Shown piece by piece: positions 16,044 to 23,463 of a DNA stretch of 64,000 nt; positions within the stretch are counted from its first letter, which is position 1; every line of letters starts with the position of its first letter. This DNA comes from Lachnoclostridium sp. An196 (lineage in GTDB: Bacteria; Bacillota; Clostridia; Lachnospirales; Lachnospiraceae). The notes below the pieces were generated by a model, which saw only the letters and a program-made list of their open reading frames with translations, ran no database searches and was not told the DNA's origin. The stretch is taken from positions 62,001-126,000 of the forward strand of contig NZ_NFJZ01000009.1 in NCBI RefSeq assembly GCF_002160135.1. The letters are read 5' to 3'. The position numbers were made by a program, and so were the translations under genes.

Positions 16044-16951
16044 GAGCTTTTCAGGAAAAGGAAGTTATAGACAGCGTTTTGCGTCTGCGGTCGGAACTGG
16101 ACGCGGCGGACGCGGTGGTTATCGGCGCCGGCGCCGGATTGTCGGCTTCTGCCGGATTCGCTTATACCGGCGGACGGTTTGAAAAATACTTCGGTGATTT
16201 TGCAAAAAAATACGGTTTTAAGGATATGTATTCCGGCGGGTTTTATCTGTATGACACCCTGGAAGAATACTGGGCTTTCTGGAGCCGGTACATCTATATC
16301 AACCGGTATATGGACGCGCCGAGGCCTGTTTACCAAGACCTTTATGAACTGGTAAAGGACAAAGATTATTTTGTATTGACCACCAATGTGGATCACTGTT
16401 TCCAGAAGGCAGGATTTGACAGGCGCCGCCTGTTTTACACCCAGGGAGATTATGGACTCATTCAATGCAGCAGGCCGTGCCATCAGGACACCTACGACAA
16501 TGAGGATATGGTAAGAAAGATGGCAGAGTCGCAGGGATATGTGATCGACGGGGATGGGGTCCTGACCCTGCCGGAGGGCGTCGTCCCGAAAATGTCAGTT
16601 CCCGCGGAACTTGTGCCTCATTGTCCAAGGTGCGGCGCGCCCATGAGCATGAATCTTCGCGCGGACGACACGTTCGTGGAAGATGAAGGATGGCACAGGG
16701 CGTCAGAACGGTATACAGAGTTTTTGCGAAGACACCAGAATCTGAAAATCCTCTTTCTGGAGGCAGGAGTGGGATATAATACGCCAACGATAGTCAAGTA
16801 TAGCTTCTGGCGGATGGCATATGAGTGGGAAGATGCGTTGTATGCCTGTTTGAATTACGGAGAGGCTTTTGCCCCTGATGAAATAAAAAAGAAGTCAATT
16901 TGTATCAATGGAGATATTGGAGCGATTCTGAATCAACTCAAACCCACATAA
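16037..16951 (+). CDS. SirTM-like Sir2 family protein (probable protein ADP-ribosyltransferase type)
   Basis: About 304 residues. The NAD-binding loop is VVIGAGAGLSASAGF, followed by FVLTTNVDHCFQKAGF, where classical sirtuins have TQNID. The position of the catalytic histidine holds Gln in FYTQGDYGLIQC. Cys pairs (IQCSRPCH and HCPRCG) should bind zinc. Exchange of that His for Gln and the TTNVDH motif are marks of the SirTM class, shown in staphylococci and streptococci to ADP-ribosylate a lipoylated carrier protein. Those genes sit with a macrodomain, GcvH-L and a lipoate ligase; none is present here. The ATG at 16037 overlaps the upstream ABC stop by seven bases; an earlier ATG at 16013 has no ribosome site. 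Confidence 0.75.
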   Translation: MLRAFQEKEVIDSVLRLRSELDAADAVVIGAGAGLSASAGFAYTGGRFEKYFGDFAKKYGFKDMYSGGFYLYDTLEEYWAFWSRYIYINRYMDAPRPVYQDLYELVKDKDYFVLTTNVDHCFQKAGFDRRRLFYTQGDYGLIQCSRPCHQDTYDNEDMVRKMAESQGYVIDGDGVLTLPEGVVPKMSVPAELVPHCPRCGAPMSMNLRADDTFVEDEGWHRASERYTEFLRRHQNLKILFLEAGVGYNTPTIVKYSFWRMAYEWEDALYACLNYGEAFAPDEIKKKSICINGDIGAILNQLKPT

Positions 16952-16982
16952 ATATCACTGGCGTAATGCTGGAAGCCAAAGA

Positions 16983-17017
16983 GCGTTTCATCTGATCTGA
17001 TGGACGCTCCTTTTTTG
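16983..17017 (+). terminator. Intrinsic terminator after the sirtuin gene
   Basis: GAGCGTTTCATC pairs with GATGGACGCTC (one bulge or mismatch), followed by CTTTTTT. It ends the ferredoxin-fusion/ABC/sirtuin transcript. Confidence 0.75.
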
Positions 17018-17045
17018 CGCCCATTTTCAGAAGGAGGGAATTCAC

Positions 17046-17135
17046 ATGGAACTTAACGAAGAAGAAATTTTGTTCCAATCTTTGGTTAGAATAGTCACTC
17101 GAATTGTGGTAAAAGATACGTCTAAACAAAAATGA
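17046..17135 (+). CDS. Small ORF, 29 residues
   Basis: Starts MELNEEEILFQSLVRIVTRIV and ends at TGA. AGAAGGAGGG lies eight to ten bases before the ATG, a very strong ribosome site for so short a frame, which is the main support. An amphipathic helix is likely. It might equally be the start of a decayed longer gene, given the remnants further downstream. No homologue is recognised. Confidence 0.35.
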   Translation: MELNEEEILFQSLVRIVTRIVVKDTSKQK

Positions 17136-17200
17136 CAATTTAGTTTAGACGAATATTCTGAATAAAATTGACTATACTATAACCGAAGGGAGAGATTGTC

Positions 17201-18475
17201 ATGACATATATCAAACGAGCTGTGGAAGAGACGATTGCACGGATGTCCAAAATGTTTCCAGTGCTGCTGGTAACTGGTCCAAGGCAGGTTGGAAAAACGA
17301 CCTTATTGCAAAGAATGGCAGAGGCACAGCAAAGCGAAGGCATAGAGCGCAAATATGTTACTCTGGATGATCCTGACGTCAGATACCTGGCAAAACACGA
17401 TCCTGCCCTGTTTTTACAGAGGTATTCCCCACCGGTACTGATTGATGAGATCCAGTATGCAACAGAGCTGCTGCCCTATATCAAAATGAGCGTTGACTGT
17501 TCTAAGAAAAAAGGTGATTTCTGGATCACAGGCTCGCAGGTGTTCCGTCTTATGAAAAATGTCAGCGAAAGTTTGGCCGGACGGGTCGGAATCGTGAACC
17601 TGCTGGGATTATCCGATGCGGAGATCTACCAGGAACCGAGCGAGCCTTTTCAAACGGAAGCTGGGCATTTGATGGAGCGTTTGTCCGTAAAAAGAAAAAG
17701 AGATTTGAATGAGATCTACCGCAGGATATTCAAAGGTTCCATGCCGGAACTCTATGCAGACGAAAATGTAGATTGGGAGACTTACTACCGCTCCTATGTT
17801 GATACCTATCTGCAAAGGGATATTCGAGATCTGGCACAGGTTGCGGATGAAATGCAATTTTACAATTTTATGACGATTGTTGCTGCACAGACCTCAAAAC
17901 CTGTCGTCTATGAGGAACTGGCGAGTGCCGCAGGCGTTTCAGCTCCAACGGCAAAAAAATGGCTCTCTATTTTGGTGTCGTCTCATATCATTGCGCTTGT
18001 ACAGCCTTATCATAACAATGCACTCAAACGGGTTGTAAAGATGCCATTGATCCATTTCCTGGACACCGGTTTGGCAGCGTATCTCTTAAAATGGGGCAAT
18101 CCCGAAGCATTGGAAAGAGGCGCCATGTCTGGGGCGTTTTTTGAGAGCTATGTTTTTTCAGAGATTTATAAGAGTTATCTGAACGCAGGAAAAGAGCCGC
18201 CTATTTTCTATTACCGGGATAAAGACCAGAAAAAAATAGACCTGTTGCTTTATCAGAATGGTGTGCTTTCTCCGATAGAGATCAAAAAATTGGCGTCGCC
18301 GGGCAAGACCGCCATTAAAAACTTCAAGGTATTGGAACCCATTACCAAGGAATCGGTTTTCGGAGGTTTAGAGTCTTTGAAGGTTGAGATTGGAACCGGA
18401 AGCGTGGTCTGTATGGCAAACGATCTGTTGCCTGTGGACGACAAGAACTGGTACGTACCAGTTTGGCTCATTTAA
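17201..18475 (+). CDS. AAA+ ATP-binding protein with DUF4143 domain
   Basis: 424 residues. Walker A is VTGPRQVGKTTLL (about 24-36) and Walker B VLIDEIQYA (about 79-87), followed by the sensor-like WITGSQVF. The C-terminal half is the DUF4143 domain, with a winged-helix stretch (VYEELASAAGVSAPTAKKWLSIL) and a nuclease-like fold ending DKDQKKIDLLLYQNGVLSPIEIKK, where D, E and K are arranged as in PD-(D/E)xK proteins. This family is widespread in anaerobes in variable genome regions; its role is unknown, with defence or mobile-element maintenance proposed. The gene lies between an intact sirtuin gene and remnants of a second one. Confidence 0.88.
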   Translation: MTYIKRAVEETIARMSKMFPVLLVTGPRQVGKTTLLQRMAEAQQSEGIERKYVTLDDPDVRYLAKHDPALFLQRYSPPVLIDEIQYATELLPYIKMSVDCSKKKGDFWITGSQVFRLMKNVSESLAGRVGIVNLLGLSDAEIYQEPSEPFQTEAGHLMERLSVKRKRDLNEIYRRIFKGSMPELYADENVDWETYYRSYVDTYLQRDIRDLAQVADEMQFYNFMTIVAAQTSKPVVYEELASAAGVSAPTAKKWLSILVSSHIIALVQPYHNNALKRVVKMPLIHFLDTGLAAYLLKWGNPEALERGAMSGAFFESYVFSEIYKSYLNAGKEPPIFYYRDKDQKKIDLLLYQNGVLSPIEIKKLASPGKTAIKNFKVLEPITKESVFGGLESLKVEIGTGSVVCMANDLLPVDDKNWYVPVWLI

Positions 18476-18494
18476 TCAGTATTTTGCAGAATGA

Positions 18495-18585
18495 GCGAGG
18501 ACTGAACACCCCAACGATAGTCAAGTATAACTTCTGGAGGATGACATATCAGAATCCGAAGGCGACGTATGTGTGCATCAATTAC
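18495..18585 (+). pseudogene. Remnant of a second SirTM-like gene (C-terminal piece)
   Basis: In one frame this piece reads NTPTIVKYNFWRMTYQNPKA then TYVCINYGDA. It matches the intact sirtuin at 16783-16870 (NTPTIVKYSFWRMAYEWEDA, LYACLNYGEA), also at DNA level: AACGATAGTCAAGTATA is identical. No upstream part of a sirtuin frame is left, because the DUF4143 ATPase gene ends just before it. Confidence 0.75.
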
Positions 18586-18834
18586 GGAGACGCGGCGGAT
18601 GTGGCGCTGATGAGCGATGATATCTCAAAAATCCCGTATTTGAAGCGGCTGTCCAACGCGACGGTCAATACCATAAAAGCCAGCATCACGCTGTCTATGT
18701 GCATCAACTTTGCAGCGATCGTGCTGTCGCTCATGGAAGTGCTGACGCCTACTACCGGAGCGCTGGTGCACAATGCGGGTTCCTGCTTTGTGGTGCTGAT
18801 TGCCGCGCTGCTTTATGACAGAAAATTTGATTAG
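18586..18834 (+). pseudogene. Remnant of a heavy-metal P1B-type ATPase (C-terminal piece)
   Basis: The frame continues without a stop from the sirtuin remnant into AADVALMSDDISKIPYLKRL, a helix pair, and GALVHNAGSCFVVLIAALLY. These are the last soluble and two membrane parts of CadA/ZntA/CopA type metal pumps, which in full length exceed 600 residues. The catalytic DKTGT and metal-binding CPC parts are absent, so no pump activity is possible. The joint to the sirtuin piece lies at GGAGACGCGGCGGAT. An ATG at 18463 makes a 123-residue chimeric frame, but its ribosome site is poor. Confidence 0.7.
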
Positions 18835-19520
18835 CATGATAAATTTTTATCACATGGTCTGGTAAGCCAAAGAGCGGCGCCCAGAGGAAGAAATACCAAA
18901 GCTCCTTTTTGGGAAAGCATAAGGAGAAAAAGTCTTTTGATAATATTGTTCCGGACAGGCATAGTAATAGAGGGAAGGATTCCCAGATGGTTTGCAAGCG
19001 CCAGAAGGCATCCTGAAAGTGCGAGTACAAAATAGAATACAGTCAGGAGAAGGAGGGCAAGGTGTATTCCGGGAACGCATGTCCCTTTGAAAGACTTTGC
19101 GTGAAGAAAGCATCCGGCAGTGTACAGAGCGGCCCATCCCGCTAACAGGTAAAAGGCAGGGAAAGCCAGGAAACATGTTATTAAATATGGTGTTGATATG
19201 AATCGGAGCCATAATTCATAAAAATAAGGAGTAAGAAGGGACAACAGAATCCCTAGGAATGCAGTGGTGCTTATGAGGATCAGGCAGTAAGCATATTCCC
19301 TTCTTCGGTCAGATTTTGCCGGAATGCCATAGATCAGGGCGGTAACATCTGTCCCTAATATATTTGCGATTTTCATCAGAGTCTCAATATCAGGGTGAGT
19401 TTTTCCTCTTTCATAATTGGAGACAGTCTGGTGGCTGACAAATAATTTTTCTGCCAATTCATCCTGGGTCATTTTCTTTTCTGTGCGGAGGATACGGATA
19501 TTTTTTCCTATGTTTGTCAT
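18831..19520 (-). CDS. XRE-family regulator with C-terminal membrane helices
   Basis: 229 residues from the ATG at 19520, which has AGGGGGGAA before it; the frame is open for another 71 codons upstream but with no ribosome site. Residues 1-60 are a lambda-repressor-like helix-turn-helix (MTQDELAEKLFVSHQTVSNYERG), then a DRRREYAY linker and five to six membrane segments. This build is common in Clostridia for membrane-bound one-component regulators, often next to transporter or bacteriocin genes. The divergent DUF1349 gene starts 152 bases away and could be a target. The signal is unknown. Its stop overlaps the end of the P1B ATPase remnant. Confidence 0.85.
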   Translation of the reverse strand: MTNIGKNIRILRTEKKMTQDELAEKLFVSHQTVSNYERGKTHPDIETLMKIANILGTDVTALIYGIPAKSDRRREYAYCLILISTTAFLGILLSLLTPYFYELWLRFISTPYLITCFLAFPAFYLLAGWAALYTAGCFLHAKSFKGTCVPGIHLALLLLTVFYFVLALSGCLLALANHLGILPSITMPVRNNIIKRLFLLMLSQKGALVFLPLGAALWLTRPCDKNLSC

Positions 19521-19671
19521 GGTTGTTCCCCCCTTCGTATATGTTTTGGTATTTTTATCATGACATAAAGGGATGAAAATGTCACGCAAAGATTCTTTGA
19601 AAACGGGAGAAAATGCGTTATTATAAAAGAAAGTTGTTTTTAGAAAACGGAAGCCGGAAGGAGCGCAGATT

Positions 19672-20271
19672 ATGAATTTAAGAGAATTCAAGTGGACGCG
19701 GGAACCGAAAAAGTTTTGTATACAGGACGACAAGATCGAGATTACAACAGAGCCTCATACGGATCTGTGGCAGAGGACCTATTACCATTTTCGAAATGAC
19801 AATGCGCCTGTGCTGCAGATGGAGACGGAAGAGAAATATTTCAGTTTTGTTGTAAAGACTGATTTTACCGAAAGCCATCATCGCTTTGACCAGTGCGGCA
19901 TTGTGATGTATTTAGACAGTGATAACTGGCTGAAAGGTTCTGTGGAGTATGAAAATGACGAGTACCAGAATCTGGGAAGCGTTGTCACGAATCATGGATA
20001 TTCCGATTGGGCAACCACACAGATAGACACATCTGTGAAGTGCATGTGGTATCGTTTCAGCAGGCGGGAGGATGACTATTGTATCGAGTGCTCCAGGGAT
20101 GGCATATCGTACCGCCAGATGAGAGTCTGCCATATGCACGAAGGAGCCGGAAAGATCCGGTTCGGCGTTTATGCCTGCTCTCCGGAAGAATCTTCTTTTA
20201 AAGCTGTCTTTTCCAATATAGAAATGATGGAGTGTCAATGGAAAGCACATGACGGGCAGCAGCCGGACTGA
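19672..20271 (+). CDS. DUF1349 domain protein (concanavalin-like beta-sandwich)
   Basis: 199 residues. The protein matches the DUF1349 family layout: TDLWQRTYYHFRNDNAPVL, a YFSFVVKTDF strand, DQCGIVMYLDSDNWLKGSVEYE and later the IECSRDGISYRQMR strand and IRFGVYACSPEESSF. The fold is a jelly-roll related to carbohydrate-binding laminin-G-like domains; no enzyme activity is established. It is cytoplasmic by sequence, having no signal peptide. GGAAGGAG precedes the ATG. It is divergent from the XRE membrane regulator and two bases from the CPBP gene. Confidence 0.85.
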   Translation: MNLREFKWTREPKKFCIQDDKIEITTEPHTDLWQRTYYHFRNDNAPVLQMETEEKYFSFVVKTDFTESHHRFDQCGIVMYLDSDNWLKGSVEYENDEYQNLGSVVTNHGYSDWATTQIDTSVKCMWYRFSRREDDYCIECSRDGISYRQMRVCHMHEGAGKIRFGVYACSPEESSFKAVFSNIEMMECQWKAHDGQQPD

Positions 20272-20273
20272 AA

Positions 20274-21005
20274 ATGAGGAGAGAGCTAGTGGGTGACAAA
20301 AAAATCGTAGTACATTTTACCGTTTTGACATTTTGTATGAATATTCCTTTTGCTGTCTATATTTTGTCACCGGCTATTGCGTCTTACATCATCCTGAGAA
20401 AAAATAATAAAATACGGAATGCTCGTGAATGGTTAAAAAATGTATTTTGTCCTAGTAAAAATGTATATTCCTATTTGTTTGTTATTTTAGGGCTGGTATT
20501 GTATTTTTTTATGCATGCTATGATTTGCGGGCATGTAGAAATGGCACTTCCATTTTACGCGTTTTTCCTTTCATTACCGGGGAATCTTTTCATTGGAGGA
20601 TTAGAGGAAGCTGGTTGGTCGTATCTTTTATGGCCAGAACTTGACAGAAAATTTGGTTATGTTTTATCCTGCGTTTTTTCAGGGATCATCTGGATAGCAT
20701 GGCATATACCGCTTTTTTTCATACCAGGGACGAATCATGAAGGAGGGGGCATTAATTTCGGGATGTTTGCCGTTCAGTGCATTGGATTGAGGTTCTTTCT
20801 TGGAGCAATCTGTAAAATTTCGGGGGAAAATCATGTGTTCATGTGTGTGTTGTTCCATACCATGTTCAATGCGGCTTTTTCTGTTTTTGGTATGATAACC
20901 GGAACCTGGACAGGAACGGTAATAGCAAATATTGTGATGATATTTGTTTCGATTGCGGCAGTTGCAATATGCAGGACAAGTGTAATGCGTAGGATAAGAA
21001 GTTGA
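20274..21005 (+). CDS. CPBP family intramembrane protease (Abi/CAAX-like)
   Basis: 243 residues with about seven membrane helices. The three CPBP motifs are visible: the paired glutamates in GGLEEAGWSYLLWPEL, the histidine in WIAWHIPLFF, and the third-motif histidine in CVLFHTMFNA. These residues would bind the zinc of a membrane glutamate protease. Bacterial relatives serve in bacteriocin self-immunity or maturation, or have no known role. The ATG at 20274 has a weak ribosome site; GTG at 20289, preceded by GGAGAG, is an alternative start. The gene is AT-rich and its last codons overlap the frame of the relaxase remnant, so its 3' end may be altered. Confidence 0.85.
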   Translation: MRRELVGDKKIVVHFTVLTFCMNIPFAVYILSPAIASYIILRKNNKIRNAREWLKNVFCPSKNVYSYLFVILGLVLYFFMHAMICGHVEMALPFYAFFLSLPGNLFIGGLEEAGWSYLLWPELDRKFGYVLSCVFSGIIWIAWHIPLFFIPGTNHEGGGINFGMFAVQCIGLRFFLGAICKISGENHVFMCVLFHTMFNAAFSVFGMITGTWTGTVIANIVMIFVSIAAVAICRTSVMRRIRS

Positions 21006-21751
21006 CGCAGACTGTCAAGAACACCCTTCCGGCGATCGCCGAGGCCATGGAAAATTTGCGAAAAAATCTGCGGCTGTTCTGTTATCAGCTGGGGTATCTC
21101 CGCAAGGGCAAGGAACGCCTGAACGCTTCGCTGAATACGCTGCGCCCTGCCCTCACGCAGTACAATCAGCTGGCAAAGGACATACGGGATAAGACGAAAG
21201 AACGCCGCAGTCTGCTCTCCGAGAAAAAGTCACTCTCTGCTGTCCATGTGTTCCGGCACCAGGAACTGGCGGCTAAAATTGCGGCGCTGACAGAGGATCT
21301 GGAGGAACTGCGTTCGGAAAAGAATCTGCTTCTGGCGTCGCTGGCATATTCCGAGGAAAATGCTGCCGATCAATTCCCTAAAGACATCGCTGCCATGGAG
21401 CAGAACCTGAAACGACTGGAAGAACAGGAGCAGAAATATTCCGCTGAGTTGGATGCTGCCCTGAATGAGTATGCTGGGCTTCGGGAGCAGGCCCAGGGCT
21501 TCGATCCAGTGCAATTCTATGAAGCAAAACAGGCTATCCGCCCCGAAAAGGAGCAGGAAGCAGAAAGTCGGGTGCAGGCGGTTTACGGCGAGAAGTACAG
21601 CCCAATCTTGATGTTTGACAGCCAAAAGACGGTTTCCTGTATGCTGAATGAAGATAAAGAGCGACAGGCCGTGAGGAGAATGGTGCGGCAGGCGCAGAAA
21701 GAGCACCGGATTTTTCCTCGAAAAAAAGATGATAAGGGACAGGAGCGGTGA
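21005..21751 (+). pseudogene. MobA/MobL-type relaxase, C-terminal coiled-coil remnant
   Basis: The open frame lacks a convincing start: the first possible codon is TTG at 21002, without a ribosome site. The product is a long coiled coil (RDKTKERRSLLSEKKSLS, HQELAAKIAALTEDLEELRS, EQEQKYSAELDAALNEYAGL) ending in a basic tail. I recognise this as the C-terminal part of large relaxase-type proteins of Clostridial conjugative and mobilisable elements. The nicking domain with its histidine triad is missing. It marks the left edge of the GC-richer kdp region and suggests that this region came with a mobile element. Confidence 0.6.
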
Positions 21752-21775
21752 TGCCATTTCTGTCCCTTATCTTTT
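21731..21775. terminator. Bidirectional terminator between the relaxase remnant and the kdp operon
   Basis: GATAAGGGACAG and CTGTCCCTTATC form a perfect 12-bp stem, overlapping the relaxase stop. TTTT follows on the plus strand and a run of seven T on the minus strand, so it can end both converging transcripts. Confidence 0.82.
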
Positions 21776-21800
21776 GTTATTTGTTATAGGTTTACCGTAT

Positions 21801-21849
21801 ACAGCGCAGACAGCTATCCCGCTTGGCACAACACATCCGTCTGCGCTGT
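21801..21849. repeat. Inverted repeat with 11-bp arms
   Basis: ACAGCGCAGAC (21801-21811) and GTCTGCGCTGT (21839-21849) are exact reverse complements, 27 bases apart, between the relaxase remnant and the last gene of the kdp unit. It could be a mobile-element structure such as an oriT arm, or an RNA hairpin. Confidence 0.55.
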
Positions 21850-21886
21850 TGATTTTGTACAAACATAACAGTAAGTCGTGTTAAAG

Positions 21887-22777
21887 TCAGACATTTAACG
21901 GGAATAGAAGCTTGAGAAAAACGCGCTGAGCGTTTTGCTCGCTGTTAAAACTGAAGTATCGCCTCTCGCCGCTCCCATCGTATAGCTCAAACTCTGATTT
22001 GGATATTTTCAAGGCGTACTCCAGTTGGTTCAGGGCTGCATATACGGCCAGCTCCCATTCGATTCGGCCGTTCAGCTCCTGTGCGGAAATCCTGTCATAG
22101 AGCCATGCAAATTCCTCATAATCAATTCCATTTTCCAAGAATTGCAGCCAGAGTCCGACCTTCTGCGGGAAGGATAACACATCCAGGTAGTCCTGCTGTT
22201 CCTGATCTTCTGACAGATTCCCATAACAGTAGCAGGTACTCTGATGTAGCCATGGGATGTACTCCCGTTCAAATGCCTCGCGCAGATCCCAATCTGCCAC
22301 AAGAATCCCGCTCTGCCAGTCCATATGCTGACAGAGCAAGTTCACCATCGCGGCGTCCTCTGTGTTGGCACATTCAATTCGCAGGCAGAGAGAACGGATA
22401 CTGTCCGCATAGCGGCCTGAAATCGTTTTTTGAACCGCATAGAATTTCCCGTTTTGCTGGTCCAGCAACAATGCTACCGTTTCCTGTGAAGAAAGTTCTG
22501 TGCCAAAGATGCCGATTTTCCATTTTGGTCGGAGGGCAATCAGATACCCGCCAAATGTCTGCCAGAAATCCTGCTCGGAAAACGCAAAATTGCGAAAAAG
22601 GATATAGAGGCTATGCGCATCTTTTTTAATTCCAACGCTGGTGACCGGCGTAGCCTGCGCCCAAGTGCAAAGGTCGCACAGAAATTGCAACAGGAGTTTC
22701 CGTGTAATGTTATCCTTAAAATCGGGAACGGGGATTTCTTCCCGCTGCGATTCTTTGAAATAGTGCATCTCCTCCAT
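21887..22777 (-). CDS. Unknown protein at the end of the kdp operon
   Basis: 296 residues with no signal peptide or membrane segment and no domain that I recognise. It is rich in Trp, Cys and acidic residues, with a segment SICLRIECAN-like followed by NLLCQHMDWQSGILVADWDL and EREYIPWLHQSTCYCYGNLS. The start lies only 15 bases after kdpC, with AGAGGTGG before the ATG, and the reading direction is the same, so it is almost surely co-transcribed with kdpABC. It may be a cytoplasmic partner or simply cargo of the island. No function is assigned. Confidence 0.75.
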   Translation of the reverse strand: MEEMHYFKESQREEIPVPDFKDNITRKLLLQFLCDLCTWAQATPVTSVGIKKDAHSLYILFRNFAFSEQDFWQTFGGYLIALRPKWKIGIFGTELSSQETVALLLDQQNGKFYAVQKTISGRYADSIRSLCLRIECANTEDAAMVNLLCQHMDWQSGILVADWDLREAFEREYIPWLHQSTCYCYGNLSEDQEQQDYLDVLSFPQKVGLWLQFLENGIDYEEFAWLYDRISAQELNGRIEWELAVYAALNQLEYALKISKSEFELYDGSGERRYFSFNSEQNAQRVFLKLLFPLNV

Positions 22778-22792
22778 AGCCGTCCACCTCTG

Positions 22793-23449
22793 TCACAGAA
22801 TTCCCATCCGCTGTGCGATCTCGATATTGACTTTGAGCACATTGACAGTCTCCTCGCCAAAGACGCCAAAGACTTTGCCCTGGGTATTTTCTGACACGAT
22901 ATCTTCGATCTCTTCCTCTGTAAGCCCGGACGCTTCAGCGATCCGGGGGATCTGTATTTCGGCGGAAGCCGGGGAAATGTGCGGATCCAGGCCGGAACCG
23001 GAGGCCGTCAGCAAATCGGTGGGGATATCCTCCCGCTTTACGCCAGGATTTTTCTCCAGAAATGCCTTGATGTCCGCCTCTACGCGTTCGGTCAGCGCCG
23101 GATTGGTCGCCGCGTAATTGTTGGAACCGGAACCGATTCCGGGAAATTCCGTGCCGTCATTGTAGTACAGCTTCCCGTCCTCCCCTTCCACATATACATT
23201 GTAGTGATACGCGGAGGGACGGCTCCACATATAATAATCCTCGGTAAATTCCTGGCCGACATATTCAGCGCCCACCGTTTGCCCGTTGACCGTGAGCAGA
23301 TTCCCGTCTGCCTGGTGAGGGAAAATCAGTGCGGACAACCCTGTCAGCAGGCCGGGGAACAGCAGGCCGCAGACCAGCATCAGAATAACCGTAACGCCGA
23401 TTGTTTGACGTGCGCTATGTAATATGCTTTTAACAGATTCTTTCATCAC
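22793..23449 (-). CDS. kdpC: Potassium-transporting ATPase subunit C
   Basis: 218 residues, normal for KdpC: one N-terminal membrane helix (TIGVTVILMLVCGLLFPGLLTG) and a periplasmic-side domain with the signature YMWSRPSAYHYN, SGSNNYAATNPALTERVEA, and DLLTASGSGLDPHISPASA. KdpC joins KdpFAB in the high-affinity K+ pump and stabilises nucleotide-bound KdpB. It follows kdpB by 14 bases and is followed at once by an unknown ORF. Confidence 0.96.
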   Translation of the reverse strand: MMKESVKSILHSARQTIGVTVILMLVCGLLFPGLLTGLSALIFPHQADGNLLTVNGQTVGAEYVGQEFTEDYYMWSRPSAYHYNVYVEGEDGKLYYNDGTEFPGIGSGSNNYAATNPALTERVEADIKAFLEKNPGVKREDIPTDLLTASGSGLDPHISPASAEIQIPRIAEASGLTEEEIEDIVSENTQGKVFGVFGEETVNVLKVNIEIAQRMGIL

Positions 23450-23463
23450 ATATCCACCTTCCC

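Noticed and set aside
16013-16951. Start of the sirtuin at 16013
   Set aside because: That ATG lies inside the ABC ATPase gene without a ribosome site; the ATG at 16037 after GGGGTGAG fits better and aligns with the family.
18463-18834. 123-residue ORF as a functional protein
   Set aside because: It is a chimera of the sirtuin and P1B ATPase C-terminal pieces with a poor ribosome site; treated as two remnants.
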